Assembly (NCBI RefSeq): GCF_051020765.1
Contig: NC_134944.1
Coordinates: 806,001 to 870,000, forward strand
Direction: 5' to 3'
DNA: 64,000 nt
Source: Lasioglossum baleicum
Lineage: Eukaryota; Arthropoda; Insecta; Hymenoptera; Halictidae
Shown: positions 21,901-31,119 of the stretch, piece after piece
Numbering within the stretch: position 1 is the first letter of the stretch
Layout: every line of letters starts with the position of its first letter
Program-made: the position numbers and the translations under genes
The notes under the pieces: model-generated
Seen by the model: only the letters and a program-made list of their open reading frames with translations
What the model was told of the DNA's origin: nothing
Databases searched by the model: none

Positions 21901-23677
21901 AGAAAAAGGAATAAATCTATCTAATATGTCCAGTATCTTGCATCGAGCAGGAGCTAATGCTGCAGAAGCCTTTAAAGATTTATATAATCTTTGGTTTGAT
22001 GAAAAAGGAAATCGAACAAAATATTTAAAAACTCTAGAGAAAGAAGGAATAAATCTATCTAATGTTTCCAGTATTCTGGGTAAAGCAGGAACTAATGCAG
22101 CAAAAGCTTTTCAAGACTTATACGATCTTTGGTTTGATCAGAACGGAAAAAAAACAAAATATTTAATAAAACTAGAAGAAAATGGAGTAGATCTAGTTCG
22201 TGTATCCAGTATTTTAAGTGGAGCAGGAACTAGTGCTTCTAAAGCTTTCAAAGATTTATATAACCTTTGGTTTGATAAAAAAGGAAATAGAACACAATAT
22301 TTAAAAACTCTAGAGAAAGAAGGAATAAATCTATTTACTGTATCAAGTATTTTGCATGGAGCAGGATCTAGTACTGCAAAAGCTTTTAAAGACTTGCTTG
22401 ACATTTGGTTTGATAAGCGAGGAAATAAAACGCAATATTTAAAAGCTCCAGAGAGAGAAGGAATAAATCTATTCACTGTATCTAGTATTTTACATGGAGC
22501 AGGAACTAATGCTTCTATAGCTTTCAAAGATTTATATAAACTTTGGTTTGATGAAAAAGAAAATAGAACACAATATTTAAAAACTCTAGAGGATGAAGAA
22601 ATGAATCTATCTAACATGGCCAGTATTCTAGGTGGAGCAGGAGCTAATGCTTCCAAAGCTTTCAAAGATTTATATGATCTTTGGTTTGATAGGCAAGGAA
22701 ATAAAAAGCTGTATTTAAAGCATTTTACTGAGAAAAAAGGTGGGGAGAAAACTTTTACGATGTACAACATATCCAGTATTTTGGGTGGAGTAGGAGCTGG
22801 TGCTAAAGATGCTTTTGAAAAATTGCATAGTGTTTGTTTTAATGACGAGGGGAAAAGAACCAAACTTTTAGATGATTTCTATGAGGCAGGTTTTCAGCCA
22901 AGTAACTTATCCTGTATGTTATGTAAAGCAGGAGTTCATACTTCTTCCATCTTAAAAAGATTGCATAGCGTTTGTTTTAACGACGAAGGAAAAAGAACAA
23001 AACTTTTAGATGATTTCTATAACGCGGGTTTCAGGCCATGTGATTTGTGCAGTATATTAAGTGGAGCATCGGATAGTTTGCAAAGATTTCATGATTTTTG
23101 TTTTATTGGAAAAACAAGAAAGTATTTAAACCATTTTTTGGATGAAGAAGAAGGTTTTACACTGAGCAATTTGTGTAATATATTGCATGGAGTAAGAGGT
23201 AATATTTGTTTTGCTTTTAAAGATTTTCATAATGTTTGTTTTGATGAGGCAGGAAACAAAACGCAGCTTTTGGATGATTTCCGTAAGGTAGGTTTTATGC
23301 CAAGTGATTTATCCAATATATTGTCCATGGCAGGAAACAATGCCACTTCTATTTTAAGAAATTTTCACAAAGTTTGTTTTAATAAAGAAAATTATTTAAA
23401 TCACTTCTTAGCCAAGGAAGAACTTTTTACGCCGAAGGGTTTATCCAAGATATTGCACGGAGTAGGAATTAATGTTTGTACTATTTTTGAAAAATTACAT
23501 GACCTTTGTTTTGATAAGGCGGGCAACAAAACGATGTATTTAAACAATCTTATAAAAAAAAATCGACATGAGATGTTTAATATATTACATAAAAAAGTGA
23601 GAAAAGGTCCTTCTACTTTCTTAGATGATATATCACTTCAAGACAGGATATTTAAGGATAGAAAAAGACGAAAATAG
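18983..23677 (+). CDS. Two-exon gene: degenerate PD-(D/E)XK-like modules plus sixteen 46-residue TALE/mTERF-like repeats
   Basis: Exons: 18983-19007 (ATG plus 8 codons and 1 nt, donor G|GTGAGT) and 19365-23677 (acceptor TTTTATTTCAG). They join in frame to about 1445 residues. The long frame of exon 2 has no ATG before its hundredth codon, and this splice supplies one. N-terminus: basic clusters (RKRSR, KRLRK) look like a nuclear signal. Residues about 100-334 and 359-577 are two copies of one module, each ending FLD(K/T)L-F-A-NQPN-EELNSIIK. From memory, this resembles an N-terminal PD-(D/E)XK-like module of arthropod and Rickettsiales multidomain proteins, but the expected K in the LQ-x-K motif is missing in both. 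Nucleotides 21356-23563 are exactly sixteen 46-residue repeats: (GIN/GF)-L-x-x-x-SSIL-xGAG-x-x-A-x-x-AF-x-x-LYDLWFD, loop, YLKTLE. The predicted two-helix unit resembles TALE-like or mTERF repeats, which bind nucleic acid. The protein ends KDRKRRK. DNA or RNA binding is inferred. No catalytic function is claimed. Confidence 0.75.
19008..19364 (+). other. Intron 1 of the repeat gene, copy 1
   Basis: A 357-nt AT-rich intron with a consensus donor GTGAGT and a polypyrimidine acceptor TTTTATTTCAG. The corresponding intron of copy 2 (26287-26642) is nearly identical, with only about ten differences and small indels. It contains a 60-codon minus-strand frame in both copies, most simply explained by the recent duplication. 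Confidence 0.75.
21356..23563 (+). repeat. Sixteen in-frame 138-bp coding repeats
   Basis: The block is 2208 bp, which is 16 times 138 bp (46 codons each). A few individual units are slightly longer or shorter. Repeats 1-10 are alike (LYDLWFD, YLKTLE). Repeats 11-16 form an older class (LHSVCF, LLDDF, starting GF). Repeats 2-3 and 6-7 match each other best: both pairs have DQNG then ENGVDLVRVSSIL. This points to a four-repeat block duplication. Variation concentrates just after SSIL (HG, CG, GG, HR, GK, SG, SM) and four residues later (DS, AD, TS, AN, TN, NN, VH), while the helices stay constant. Confidence 0.85.
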
Positions 23678-24312
23678 ATGTAGATATGATTCTCCTATTC
23701 CTTTAAGCAATGAAGAAGGGTATATGGGTTCAGGTAGCTAGGATAAAAGTAGCAAAAAGCAGAAAATTAGCCCACAACAAAGTAATTCTAGTTACCATGA
23801 GAGAAAAGCTGAAGAAATTAATAGTTCGCAACAGAAACGTAGGGAACTAACCTAGGGAAAATGATAAAAGGGAAAGCACAAATACAGCCAGTATATTCTA
23901 ACAAAAAGCAACAAGCATTTGTCAGAGTTTATATCTCGTAACAGGTAACCCTTCTATAACACGGTGCTTCCATATAAGCAACTTAATTTTGATTTAAAAA
24001 AAAATAACACAAAACAAAATATTATTTTCTTTTAATGTAACCTTAATAATTATTTCATCTAATGTAACCGCTATATAACATCGGAATAGAGTTATATAAA
24101 CGAATAAATTATAATTTATTTATATATTTTCATGTAAAGGCACTATAGTTCAGTATTCCTTCCCGTCATTATGTTAAGGTAATTTAGTTTTTAAATGAGT
24201 CAGTAAGACAAGAATTTTATTTACCTTCATTTGAAAAACGTGGGGTTGAGATTGATGGTAAACGTGTGGCAATTACGCGCAGCTTATCTCAAGCTTTAAT
24301 TAAAGAACATTC
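23675..24312 (+). pseudogene. Decayed 3' coding extension of the repeat gene
   Basis: Immediately after the stop codon the +1 frame reads on as plausible protein: YDSPIPLSNEEGYMGSG, a stop, SSKKQKISPQQSNSS, HERKAEEINSSQQKRREL, then further stops. It is a Ser/Gln/Lys-rich tail broken by nonsense mutations. At about 24200-24312 another frame reads FEKRGVEIDGKRVAITRS then LSQALIKEHSL. I recall VEIDGKRVAITR-LSQAL as a conserved block in large arthropod and symbiont multidomain proteins, downstream of the same N-terminal module. The gene apparently once continued and lost its C-terminus through a frameshift near 23665-23675 and later decay. An AATAAA polyadenylation-like signal is at 24103-24108. 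The remaining sequence is AT-rich. Confidence 0.55.
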
Positions 24313-24426
24313 ACTGATGGATCTCAATGCTTCCAGACTTATGCCTGGTTCTCCTCTTAGATACGCATACAGTATCCTTCTTGTATATGCAGTTAAAAGT
24401 TTCGCCATCTATTCCACAAAGCATAT

Positions 24427-25361
24427 TCAACATCTCTGCCTTTTTAAGTCCTCTATAATATTCTTCAGATGAATAACTTGGTTTTCTTTCCTCCGTAACT
24501 GTTGCCGCAGGGCACACAGTTTCTTCCGTGAGTCTGCTTCCACATATTTTAGTCTTTCTCTTAATCTCACTCTCTCTGGAGAATTGTATACGAATTTAGG
24601 CGACATCATTGTTCCCTTGTCTTCTTTATTAGATGTGGACAGTTCTGGTGATAATGGACAGTCATCAAACAACTTTTCAGTATCAGCTATACTTTGAACC
24701 TCTTCAGTTTTAGGGATCAAACCTTCTGCTGTAATAATAACAAATATTATGTTAGTTTAGAAGTAACTACTATAATATAAATTTTTTGTTTTTATTATGA
24801 CAATGAATGTATTTATCAAAAATAATCTTTTTATAAACGTATACATACTTGTGTTAGGTGATAATCTCGTGTCCACATTATTTTCACACATATCACTGTG
24901 AGATGTCTCTTCTTCATTAAGGGTTTTCTGGAATAAAACAAACACATATATGTAGAAATAAAACATTATTGTGCAATACGTTTGGTATACTCAAAAAAAT
25001 TGAAAATACTCGTTATTAGACATACACGTGGTAATGCATTGTATTTCAATCGCCCATATGAACCTTTTGTGTAGAAACTTGTTTCTTCGAAGTGCATTGA
25101 GCAAACAGAAGCTGTCTCTGGAATTTCCGATACTCTGATGCCTAAAATATCTAACCATAAACTGCGAGTATCAGGATCTCTTGGAAAACTGCAAACAGAA
25201 TCAAAGATTAAAATAAAATATATTCCAAGATCATAATTATATTAACTATATATAATAAAATAATCTTCATACCGATGAAATGAAACTTTTACATAATTAA
25301 TCCTTGTTTTCCAATTTCGATGATCTGATCGGTTTTTACACGAGGGCACAAAGCACTTCAT
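24427..25361 (-). CDS. THAP zinc-finger protein, four exons, intact
   Basis: Exons on the minus strand: 25273-25361, 25026-25188, 24849-24927 and 24427-24728. Introns are GT-AG (donors GTATGA, GTATGT, GTATGT; acceptors TTTGCAG, ATTCCAG, ATTACAG). The exons join in frame to 210 codons. The first about 84 residues form a complete THAP domain: C3 and C8, W41, then C59-x2-H62 and a closing LPR. This is the C2CH zinc-coordinating pattern of a sequence-specific DNA-binding domain. The middle is acidic and Ser/Thr-rich. The last about 50 residues (RERLKYVEADSRKKLCALRQ onward) are a heptad-rich coiled coil, the usual THAP dimerisation tail. No DDE domain follows, so it is either a host regulator or the N-terminal half of a P-element-type transposase. 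It lies between the two copies of the repeat gene, head-to-head with copy 2. Confidence 0.85.
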
Positions 25362-25894
25362 TTTAATAGCTTCTTTTAACACTGTTGAAGTATTTGACAC
25401 AAAATAGTTTTTCTAATACTGAAACATGACACTGAAATGAAACGATATGAGATGCTTGGTGACGTTGTGACGTTCAGTGACGTTCGAAGATGTTCACAAG
25501 CTCACAGGTTATGTGACGCTGTGCCAATGAGTGGCGCTGCATACATAATGACGTACTGCGCTTGCGCCGGACCACGCCGGACACAGCCAATGAGAATTAG
25601 GCGTAAATCTATATATTTACCTAACATAATGAAATTATGCGAAATTAGCGAGGTGGCCAAGGTACCCGATCTTCGTACATGACTGAGGCCATCTGAGGTT
25701 AGAATAGTCGCGCATGCGCGAAAAAAGGGCCTTACCTACCATCACTGTACCGGATGCGCCGAAATCGTAGGATCGTAGGCGTGCGTGAGCACAAACAAGC
25801 CACGAGCAGCCACGAGTCACGGATGGTCACGGATCACGAGCACGAGCACCAACGAGCACTCGTTCCAACGATTCCAACTCATTCGTATCTTCTC
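25362..25894. other. Intergenic region between the divergent THAP gene and repeat gene copy 2
   Basis: This holds the presumed THAP promoter and far-upstream sequence of copy 2. GCTCACAGGTTATGTGACGC at about 25499-25518 also occurs upstream of copy 1 (about 18613-18632). There it is joined almost directly to GTGAGCACGTGTTCC, so copy 1 lacks about 360 bp present here. The missing part includes a GGCGCAAGCGCAGTACGTCA-type repeat (inverse near 5908-5925) and a GCGCATGCGCG palindrome, so it may be an inserted repeat. No gene is recognised within it. Confidence 0.5.
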
Positions 25895-26261
25895 TGTGAG
25901 CACGTGTTCCTGTTTCTAGACCGGCCATATTTCTCAGCAAGTTCTTAGTGTACTATAATTGTGTGCTAAATTCATAAAAATTGCTCTTGAAATAATCAAG
26001 AAAAACAGAGAAAATTTATACGAAAATATAATGAAGCGAATATCTATCTCGTTATCATGCACTAATTCCAACTTTGAAAAGCACAAACCAAGTGATTCAG
26101 TTAAAATTTTCGTGTCAAAGAGACAAAGGAAATTATACCTTTTAATATGATGCTGATAAATTATTAATCACATAAAGTTTGGCTCATACTGATTGCTAAT
26201 TTAAATATAGCAGAGAAGAACTTCTCTGTTCCTCGGTATTATTACAGTCTCTTGACATATT

Positions 26262-27577
26262 ATGTCTAATATTCTGGATTCATGCGGTGAGTTATAAAAA
26301 AAAAACTTTTGTTTTGCGCGCGATCATGTAATAATACAACAGTGATAATGAAAAACTCAGTATCTTGACAACAAGCATGTACGACGCACGCAACACACGC
26401 GTGTCGCACATTTATAATAAATTTATTTTCCCCAAAGCAAACGCGATTCGAATAAATCTTGAAAAAGATCCAAACTAGGATCGAAACGTTGATTTTGTTT
26501 GACAATTAGCAAAGTTGCTTTATAATTCGTAATAAACGATCGAACCGTTGCGCCGAAAACATTTAAAAATGTATTATCAGCAAATACGATCGATGGAAGA
26601 AACATATTTATAATGAAAAACTATTGGTAATTTTTATTTCAGGTAAAGAGCCTTCAAAGCCATTAGGAGATGCTGGAACCTCCTCGTGTAAACAAACTAG
26701 ACGTTCAAGGAGTACAGCTAAGGAAAATTCTGAAGTTGGTCCTAGTTGTAGAAAACGAAGCCGTGTTATAGATATAAATGACGTAGTATCGAAGAGGTTG
26801 CGTAAAGAAGAGGATTCCGAGTTGCATGGTGGTTTGCAAGATGAATCTAGACAGGATTTGCCTGACCAATGGTATAATCCTTGCCAAACTAATCAATATG
26901 GCAATCATTTTCCTCATCGTTTGATTGGACTTATGTATCAATTGGACTTGTCGATACTTTGCTTATGCAGGAAGTTTATGTACGAACATAAATATCCTTC
27001 ATTGTCATTAACATTCGGAGATTCCAAAGTCGACAAATTTAATAATATTGTCCTTCGTTATAAAGAGAAGTCTATTCATATACAAATTGAAAACATAGAC
27101 AAGTATTACGTAAATAATGGCATTAGTTATGCTAGATTATTTACTAAAGAAAAACTTCGTTTTTCTATTAACAATTACTTTGATACTTTTGTTAAACATT
27201 TGATCTATAAATCTGGTACTTCATCAAATAGTATCGAATATCTTATTGTCTATTCTAATTTTGGCTTGGATCTTACGAAAGAGGAGAAATTAAAACAGGG
27301 GCGGTTTAGAAATTTTTATCCTTCTAAGTTTGATTGTATAAACATAGAAGAAGATGATATTTTGAAAGACTTTCTGTTTACAAATGATAATAAGAAAGGA
27401 CGTGGTTTATATCGATTTTCACGAGATAAAACAACAAGAGAAGAACTCTTTAAGCGATCAGAATTTTCGTCTGCTGTGCAAAAAGTAATAAAAGAAAGAG
27501 AACTTTGTCAGGAAGAAATAAAAGAAGAATTTCTAGATAAATTAGAATCTGGCATCACTGCCCCACTAAGTCCGTAG
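26262..27577 (+). pseudogene. Repeat gene copy 2, truncated after the first PD-(D/E)XK-like module
   Basis: It has the same structure as copy 1: exon 1 at 26262-26286 (25 nt, donor G|GTGAGT), intron 26287-26642, exon 2 from 26643. The frame is open to 27577, giving about 313 residues. Similarity to copy 1 stops after GATAAATTAG at about 27545. The frame then runs ten codons into unrelated sequence resembling a hAT end (AATCTGGCATCACTG). The second module and all sixteen repeats are absent. The N-terminal basic region and intron are nearly identical to copy 1, while the module itself differs at many residues. It keeps IQIEN where a catalytic K would be expected. It could make a short nuclear protein or be dead; the TATA box of copy 1 is missing. 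Confidence 0.7.
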
Positions 27578-27657
27578 ACCACGGTGCCCGTGCCGTAGAC
27601 TGGACTGGTCACATCAGACAGGGGTACTTGATTCCCCTCGATTGCTGGCGACACTGA
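27546..27657. mobile_element. hAT terminal fragments at the breakpoint of copy 2
   Basis: AATCTGGCATCACTG (about 27546-27560) matches the right end of elements A and B. GATTGCTGGCGACACTG, ending at about 27656, matches the right end of element E, including the inner GGGGTACTTGATTCCCCTCGA block. No second ends or duplications are visible. These are fragments of two hAT-like families lying directly at the truncation point. Confidence 0.5.
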
Positions 27658-27775
27658 TTCCAACCTATTCCCCTCCGGGACCAGCAAGGTCCCCACCATC
27701 GAACCTCTTCCTGTAAAATATTATGTAATAAGGAGGGGTGCTGTAGGTACAATATCCAACACGCAGTTACATACG

Positions 27776-28127
27776 TTTTTCGATGTGACCACCATTTTCG
27801 TTAACACACACGCGAAGTCTTTCATAAAAATTTTCTCGCACGTTTCGAAAATCTTCCATTATGTGCTGGAAAATATTGCACCCGTACCGCAGTCTAAACT
27901 CCAATTCCTCTTCATTGGCGCCTGGCATCATACAGGATTTGTTTCAAATATCCCCCAAAAAAGAAGTCCAGGGGATTTAAATCGGTCGATCTTGCTGGCC
28001 AGTTGCTCTTGGATGCTCCTCTCCCAATCCATTTGTCGGGAAATTCATCGTCCAAATGATTCCTGATTGTTCTGGTATAATGAGGTGGTGCTTCTAGAAG
28101 AGATACGTCTCTTCTATTTACTGGCAA
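27776..28127 (-). pseudogene. Tc1/mariner-type transposase C-terminal remnant
   Basis: The minus-strand frame 27912-28127 ends with FPDKWIGRGASKSNWPARST, then DLNPLDFFFGGYLKQILYD. This is the tail of a transposase family abundant in ant and wasp genomes, in which WIGRGG, WP-RSPDL-PLDF and WGYLK are conserved. After a frameshift the next frame (27785-27905) continues with a typical C-terminal helix (IMEDFRNVRENFYERL) and VCVNENGGHIE. The catalytic N-terminal two thirds are missing, so this is a dead fragment. Confidence 0.8.
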
Positions 28128-28139
28128 CCGCCGTTGTAG

Positions 28140-28385
28140 AAACTGTCAACCTTTTTTTTTTAAATTGGGGAAATCCATTATGGATAATCATCCTTATCGC
28201 CGAAGATAAGGATGGCCAATGTCGGAGAGCCCCGACTAAAACCCCAATAGTCGTAACTAGACATTAAATGTGGGCACCCAGGATCACCGCGGTATACAAC
28301 TGGGCCCCCGCTGTCTTTATCTAGACCTTCCATAAAACTACCCCCCTTGAAAATTCAGACAAGCAGCCGACGGCCAGGTATACAA
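28140..28385. repeat. Unassigned dispersed-repeat-like segment bordering the satellite
   Basis: It starts with a T run. It contains a short palindrome around CCTTATCGCCGAAGATAAGG (28191-28210). No coding frame is convincing. It marks the transition to the tandem array. The first monomer is truncated: similarity to other monomers ends near 28390, after GCATTCGTTCCGG read toward the array. Confidence 0.4.
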
Positions 28386-28767
28386 ACGTGGTGAATTGTA
28401 TGCATTCGTTCCGGATGATTGTGATCGTGTAATAATTTGATACACCCATCACCGACTTCCATGATTGCCCCACGACACCCCGTAGTGCGGCGTGTGTTAC
28501 AGCGGAAAATATTTTCGGTGCTTTTGTCTTTATTAGTAATGGGCAATGGCCGTCCTCTCCCATTTATCCAGAGAGGCGTCCAGGCTGCAACTCCTGTCCT
28601 CTCCTGAGCTGCCGGGCGTCCGATAGCATTGCTTCGTACTCTCCCTTTCCCGTTTCTCGACTAAGCTGAAGCATTTCTTGCTTCATTTTTTCGTGCTCAG
28701 TTGTGTGCATTCGTTCCGGATGATTGTGATCGTGTAATAATTTGATACACCCATCACCGCCTTCCAT

Positions 28768-31119
28768 TATTGCTCCACGACACCCCGTATTGCGACGTGT
28801 GTTACAGCGGAAAATATTTTCGGTGCTTTTGTCTTTATTAGTAATGAGCAATGGCCGCCCTCTCCCATTTATCCAGAAAGGAGTCCAGGCTGCAACTCCT
28901 GTCCTCTCCTGAGCTGCCGGGCGTCCGCTAGCATTGCTTCGTACTCTCCCTAACCTATGGACGGCCGTGTTCTTACCTCGTCCTCTCCCACAGGCGCAGC
29001 AAAAATGCTCTGCGACAGCCTACCGGCATTTACACCAATCGTTGCTAACCCCTAACAAGGCGTTTTAGGGATTTTAGAAGTTTCGGCGCGATTCTTGTCT
29101 TAATCTCAGGATACTGCCGAAGTGGATTCGCGCCCTGGGGTTGTCTCGTTCCTCGAGAAATGTTTGAAAACCTTCTTTCTACAAACATCGTCGAATATTT
29201 TCTTGAATGGTAACGCCGTTTCTTGACTAAGCTGAAGCATTTCCTGCTTCATTTTTTCGTGGTTAGTTGTGTGCATTCGTTCCGGATGATTGTGATCGTG
29301 TAATAATTTGATACACCCATCATCGATTTCCATGATTGCCCCACGACACCTCGTAGTGCGGCGTGTGTTACACCGGAAAATATTTTCAGTGCTTTTGTCT
29401 TTATTAGTACTTAGTAATGGCCGTGCTCTCCCATTTAGCCAGGGAGGCGTCCAGGCTGCAACTCCTGTCCTCTCCTGAGCTGCCGGGCGTCCGATAGCAT
29501 TGCTTCGTACTCTCCCTTTCCCGTTCCTCGACTGAGCTGAAGCATTTCTTGCTTCATTTTTTCGTGGTCAGTTGTGTGCATTCGTTCCGGATGATTGTGA
29601 TCGTGTAATAATTTGATACACCCATCATCGATTTCCATGATTGCCCCACGACACCCCGTAGTGCGGCGTGTGTTACACCGGAAAATATTTTCAGTGCTTT
29701 TGTCTTTATTAGTACTTAGTAATGGCCGTCCTCTCCCATTTAGCCAGGGAGGCGTCCAGGCTGCAACTCCTGTCCTCTCCTGAGCTGCCGGGCGTCCGAT
29801 AGCATTGCTTCGTACTCTCCCTTTCCCGTTCCTCAACTGAGCTGAAGCATTTCTTGCTTCATTTTTTCGTGGTCAGTTGTGTGCATTCGTTCCGGATGAT
29901 TGTGATCGTGTAATAATTTGATACACCCATCACCGCCTTCCATTATTGCTCCACGACACCCCGTATTGCGACGTGTGTTACAGCGGAAAATATTTTCGGT
30001 GCTTTTGTCTTTATTAGTAATGAGCAATGGCCGCCCTCTCCCATTTATCCAGAAAGGAGTCCAGGCTGCAACTCCTGTCCTCTCCTGAGCTGCCGGGCGT
30101 CCGCTAGCATTGCTTCGTACTCTCCCTAACCTATGGACGGCCGTGTTCTTACCTCGTCCTCTCCCACAGGCGCAGCAAAAATGCTCTGCGACAGCCTACC
30201 GGCATTTACACCAATCGTTGCTAACCCCTAACAAGGCGTTTTAGGGATTTTAGAAGTTTCGGCGCGATTCTTGTCTTAATCTCAGGATACTGCCGAAGTG
30301 GATTCGCGCCCTGGGGTTGTCTCGTTCCTCGAGAAATGTTTGAAAACCTTCTTTCTACAAACATCGTCGAATATTTTCTTGAATGGTAACGCCGTTTCTT
30401 GACTAAGCTGAAGCATTTCCTGCTTCATTTTTTCGTGGTTAGTTGTGTGCATTCGTTCCGGATGATTGTGATCGTGTAATAATTTGATACACCCATCATC
30501 GATTTCCATGATTGCCCCACGACACCCCGTAGTGCGGCGTGTGTTACACCGGAAAATATTTTCAGTGCTTTTGTCTTTATTAGTACTTAGTAATGGCCGT
30601 GCTCTCCCATTTAGCCAGGGAGGCGTCCAGGCTGCAACTCCTGTCCTCTCCTGAGCTGCCGGGCGTCCGATAGCATTGCTTCGTACTCTCCCTTTCCCGT
30701 TCCTCGACTGAGCTGAAGCATTTCTTGCTTCATTTTTTCGTGGTCAGTTGTGTGCATTCGTTCCGGATGATTGTGATCGTGTAATAATTTGATACACCCA
30801 TCATCGATTTCCATGATTGCCCCACGACACCCCGTAGTGCGGCGTGTGTTACACCGGAAAATATTTTCAGTGCTTTTGTCTTTATTAGTACTTAGTAATG
30901 GCCGTCCTCTCCCATTTAGCCAGGGAGGCGTCCAGGCTGCAACTCCTGTCCTCTCCTGAGCTGCCGGGCGTCCGATAGCATTGCTTCGTACTCTCCCTTT
31001 CCCGTTCCTCAACTGAGCTGAAGCATTTCTTGCTTCATTTTTTCGTGGTCAGTTGTGTGCATTCGTTCCGGATGATTGTGATCGTGTAATAATTTGATAC
31101 ACCTATCACCGCCTTCCAT
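28768..31119 (-). repeat. Higher-order repeat of 1176 bp (305+305+566), two full copies
   Basis: Monomer boundaries at 28767, 29333, 29638 and 29943 recur at 29943, 30509, 30814 and 31119, and again in part to 31685. The copies are almost identical; the segment 29106-29333 is repeated at 30282 and 31458 with only scattered single-base changes. Confidence 0.85.
29435..29836 (-). CDS. Representative FLYWCH-coding frame in short monomers (133 codons)
   Basis: A second type of frame, also present at 30611-31012. It begins in one monomer (RNGKGRVRSNAIGRP), covers a full zinc-ligand half and ends in the next monomer after RRGQELQPGRLPG. Because each 305-bp step shifts the frame, the same DNA is read in different frames by successive frames of this kind. 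It is probably a by-product of the satellite, not a gene. Confidence 0.2.
   Translation of the reverse strand: MRNGKGRVRSNAIGRPAAQERTGVAAWTPPWLNGRGRPLLSTNKDKSTENIFRCNTRRTTGCRGAIMEIDDGCIKLLHDHNHPERMHTTDHEKMKQEMLQLSRGTGKGEYEAMLSDARQLRRGQELQPGRLPG

Noticed and set aside
22138..22863. 241-codon minus-strand frame opposite the repeat array
   Set aside because: It exists because the plus-strand repeats avoid certain codons. Its own repetitive, Ser/Phe-rich product mirrors the sense repeats.
19365..23677. Bacterial contamination or an integrated bacterial gene without introns
   Set aside because: A conserved microexon and intron in two copies, a TATA box, and insect transposons on both sides argue for a resident nuclear gene. 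An ancient transfer remains possible.
28163..28325. DSGGPVVYRG on the minus strand, resembling a trypsin active-site motif
   Set aside because: No catalytic His or Asp context, no disulphide pattern and a stop shortly after. A chance match in a dispersed repeat.
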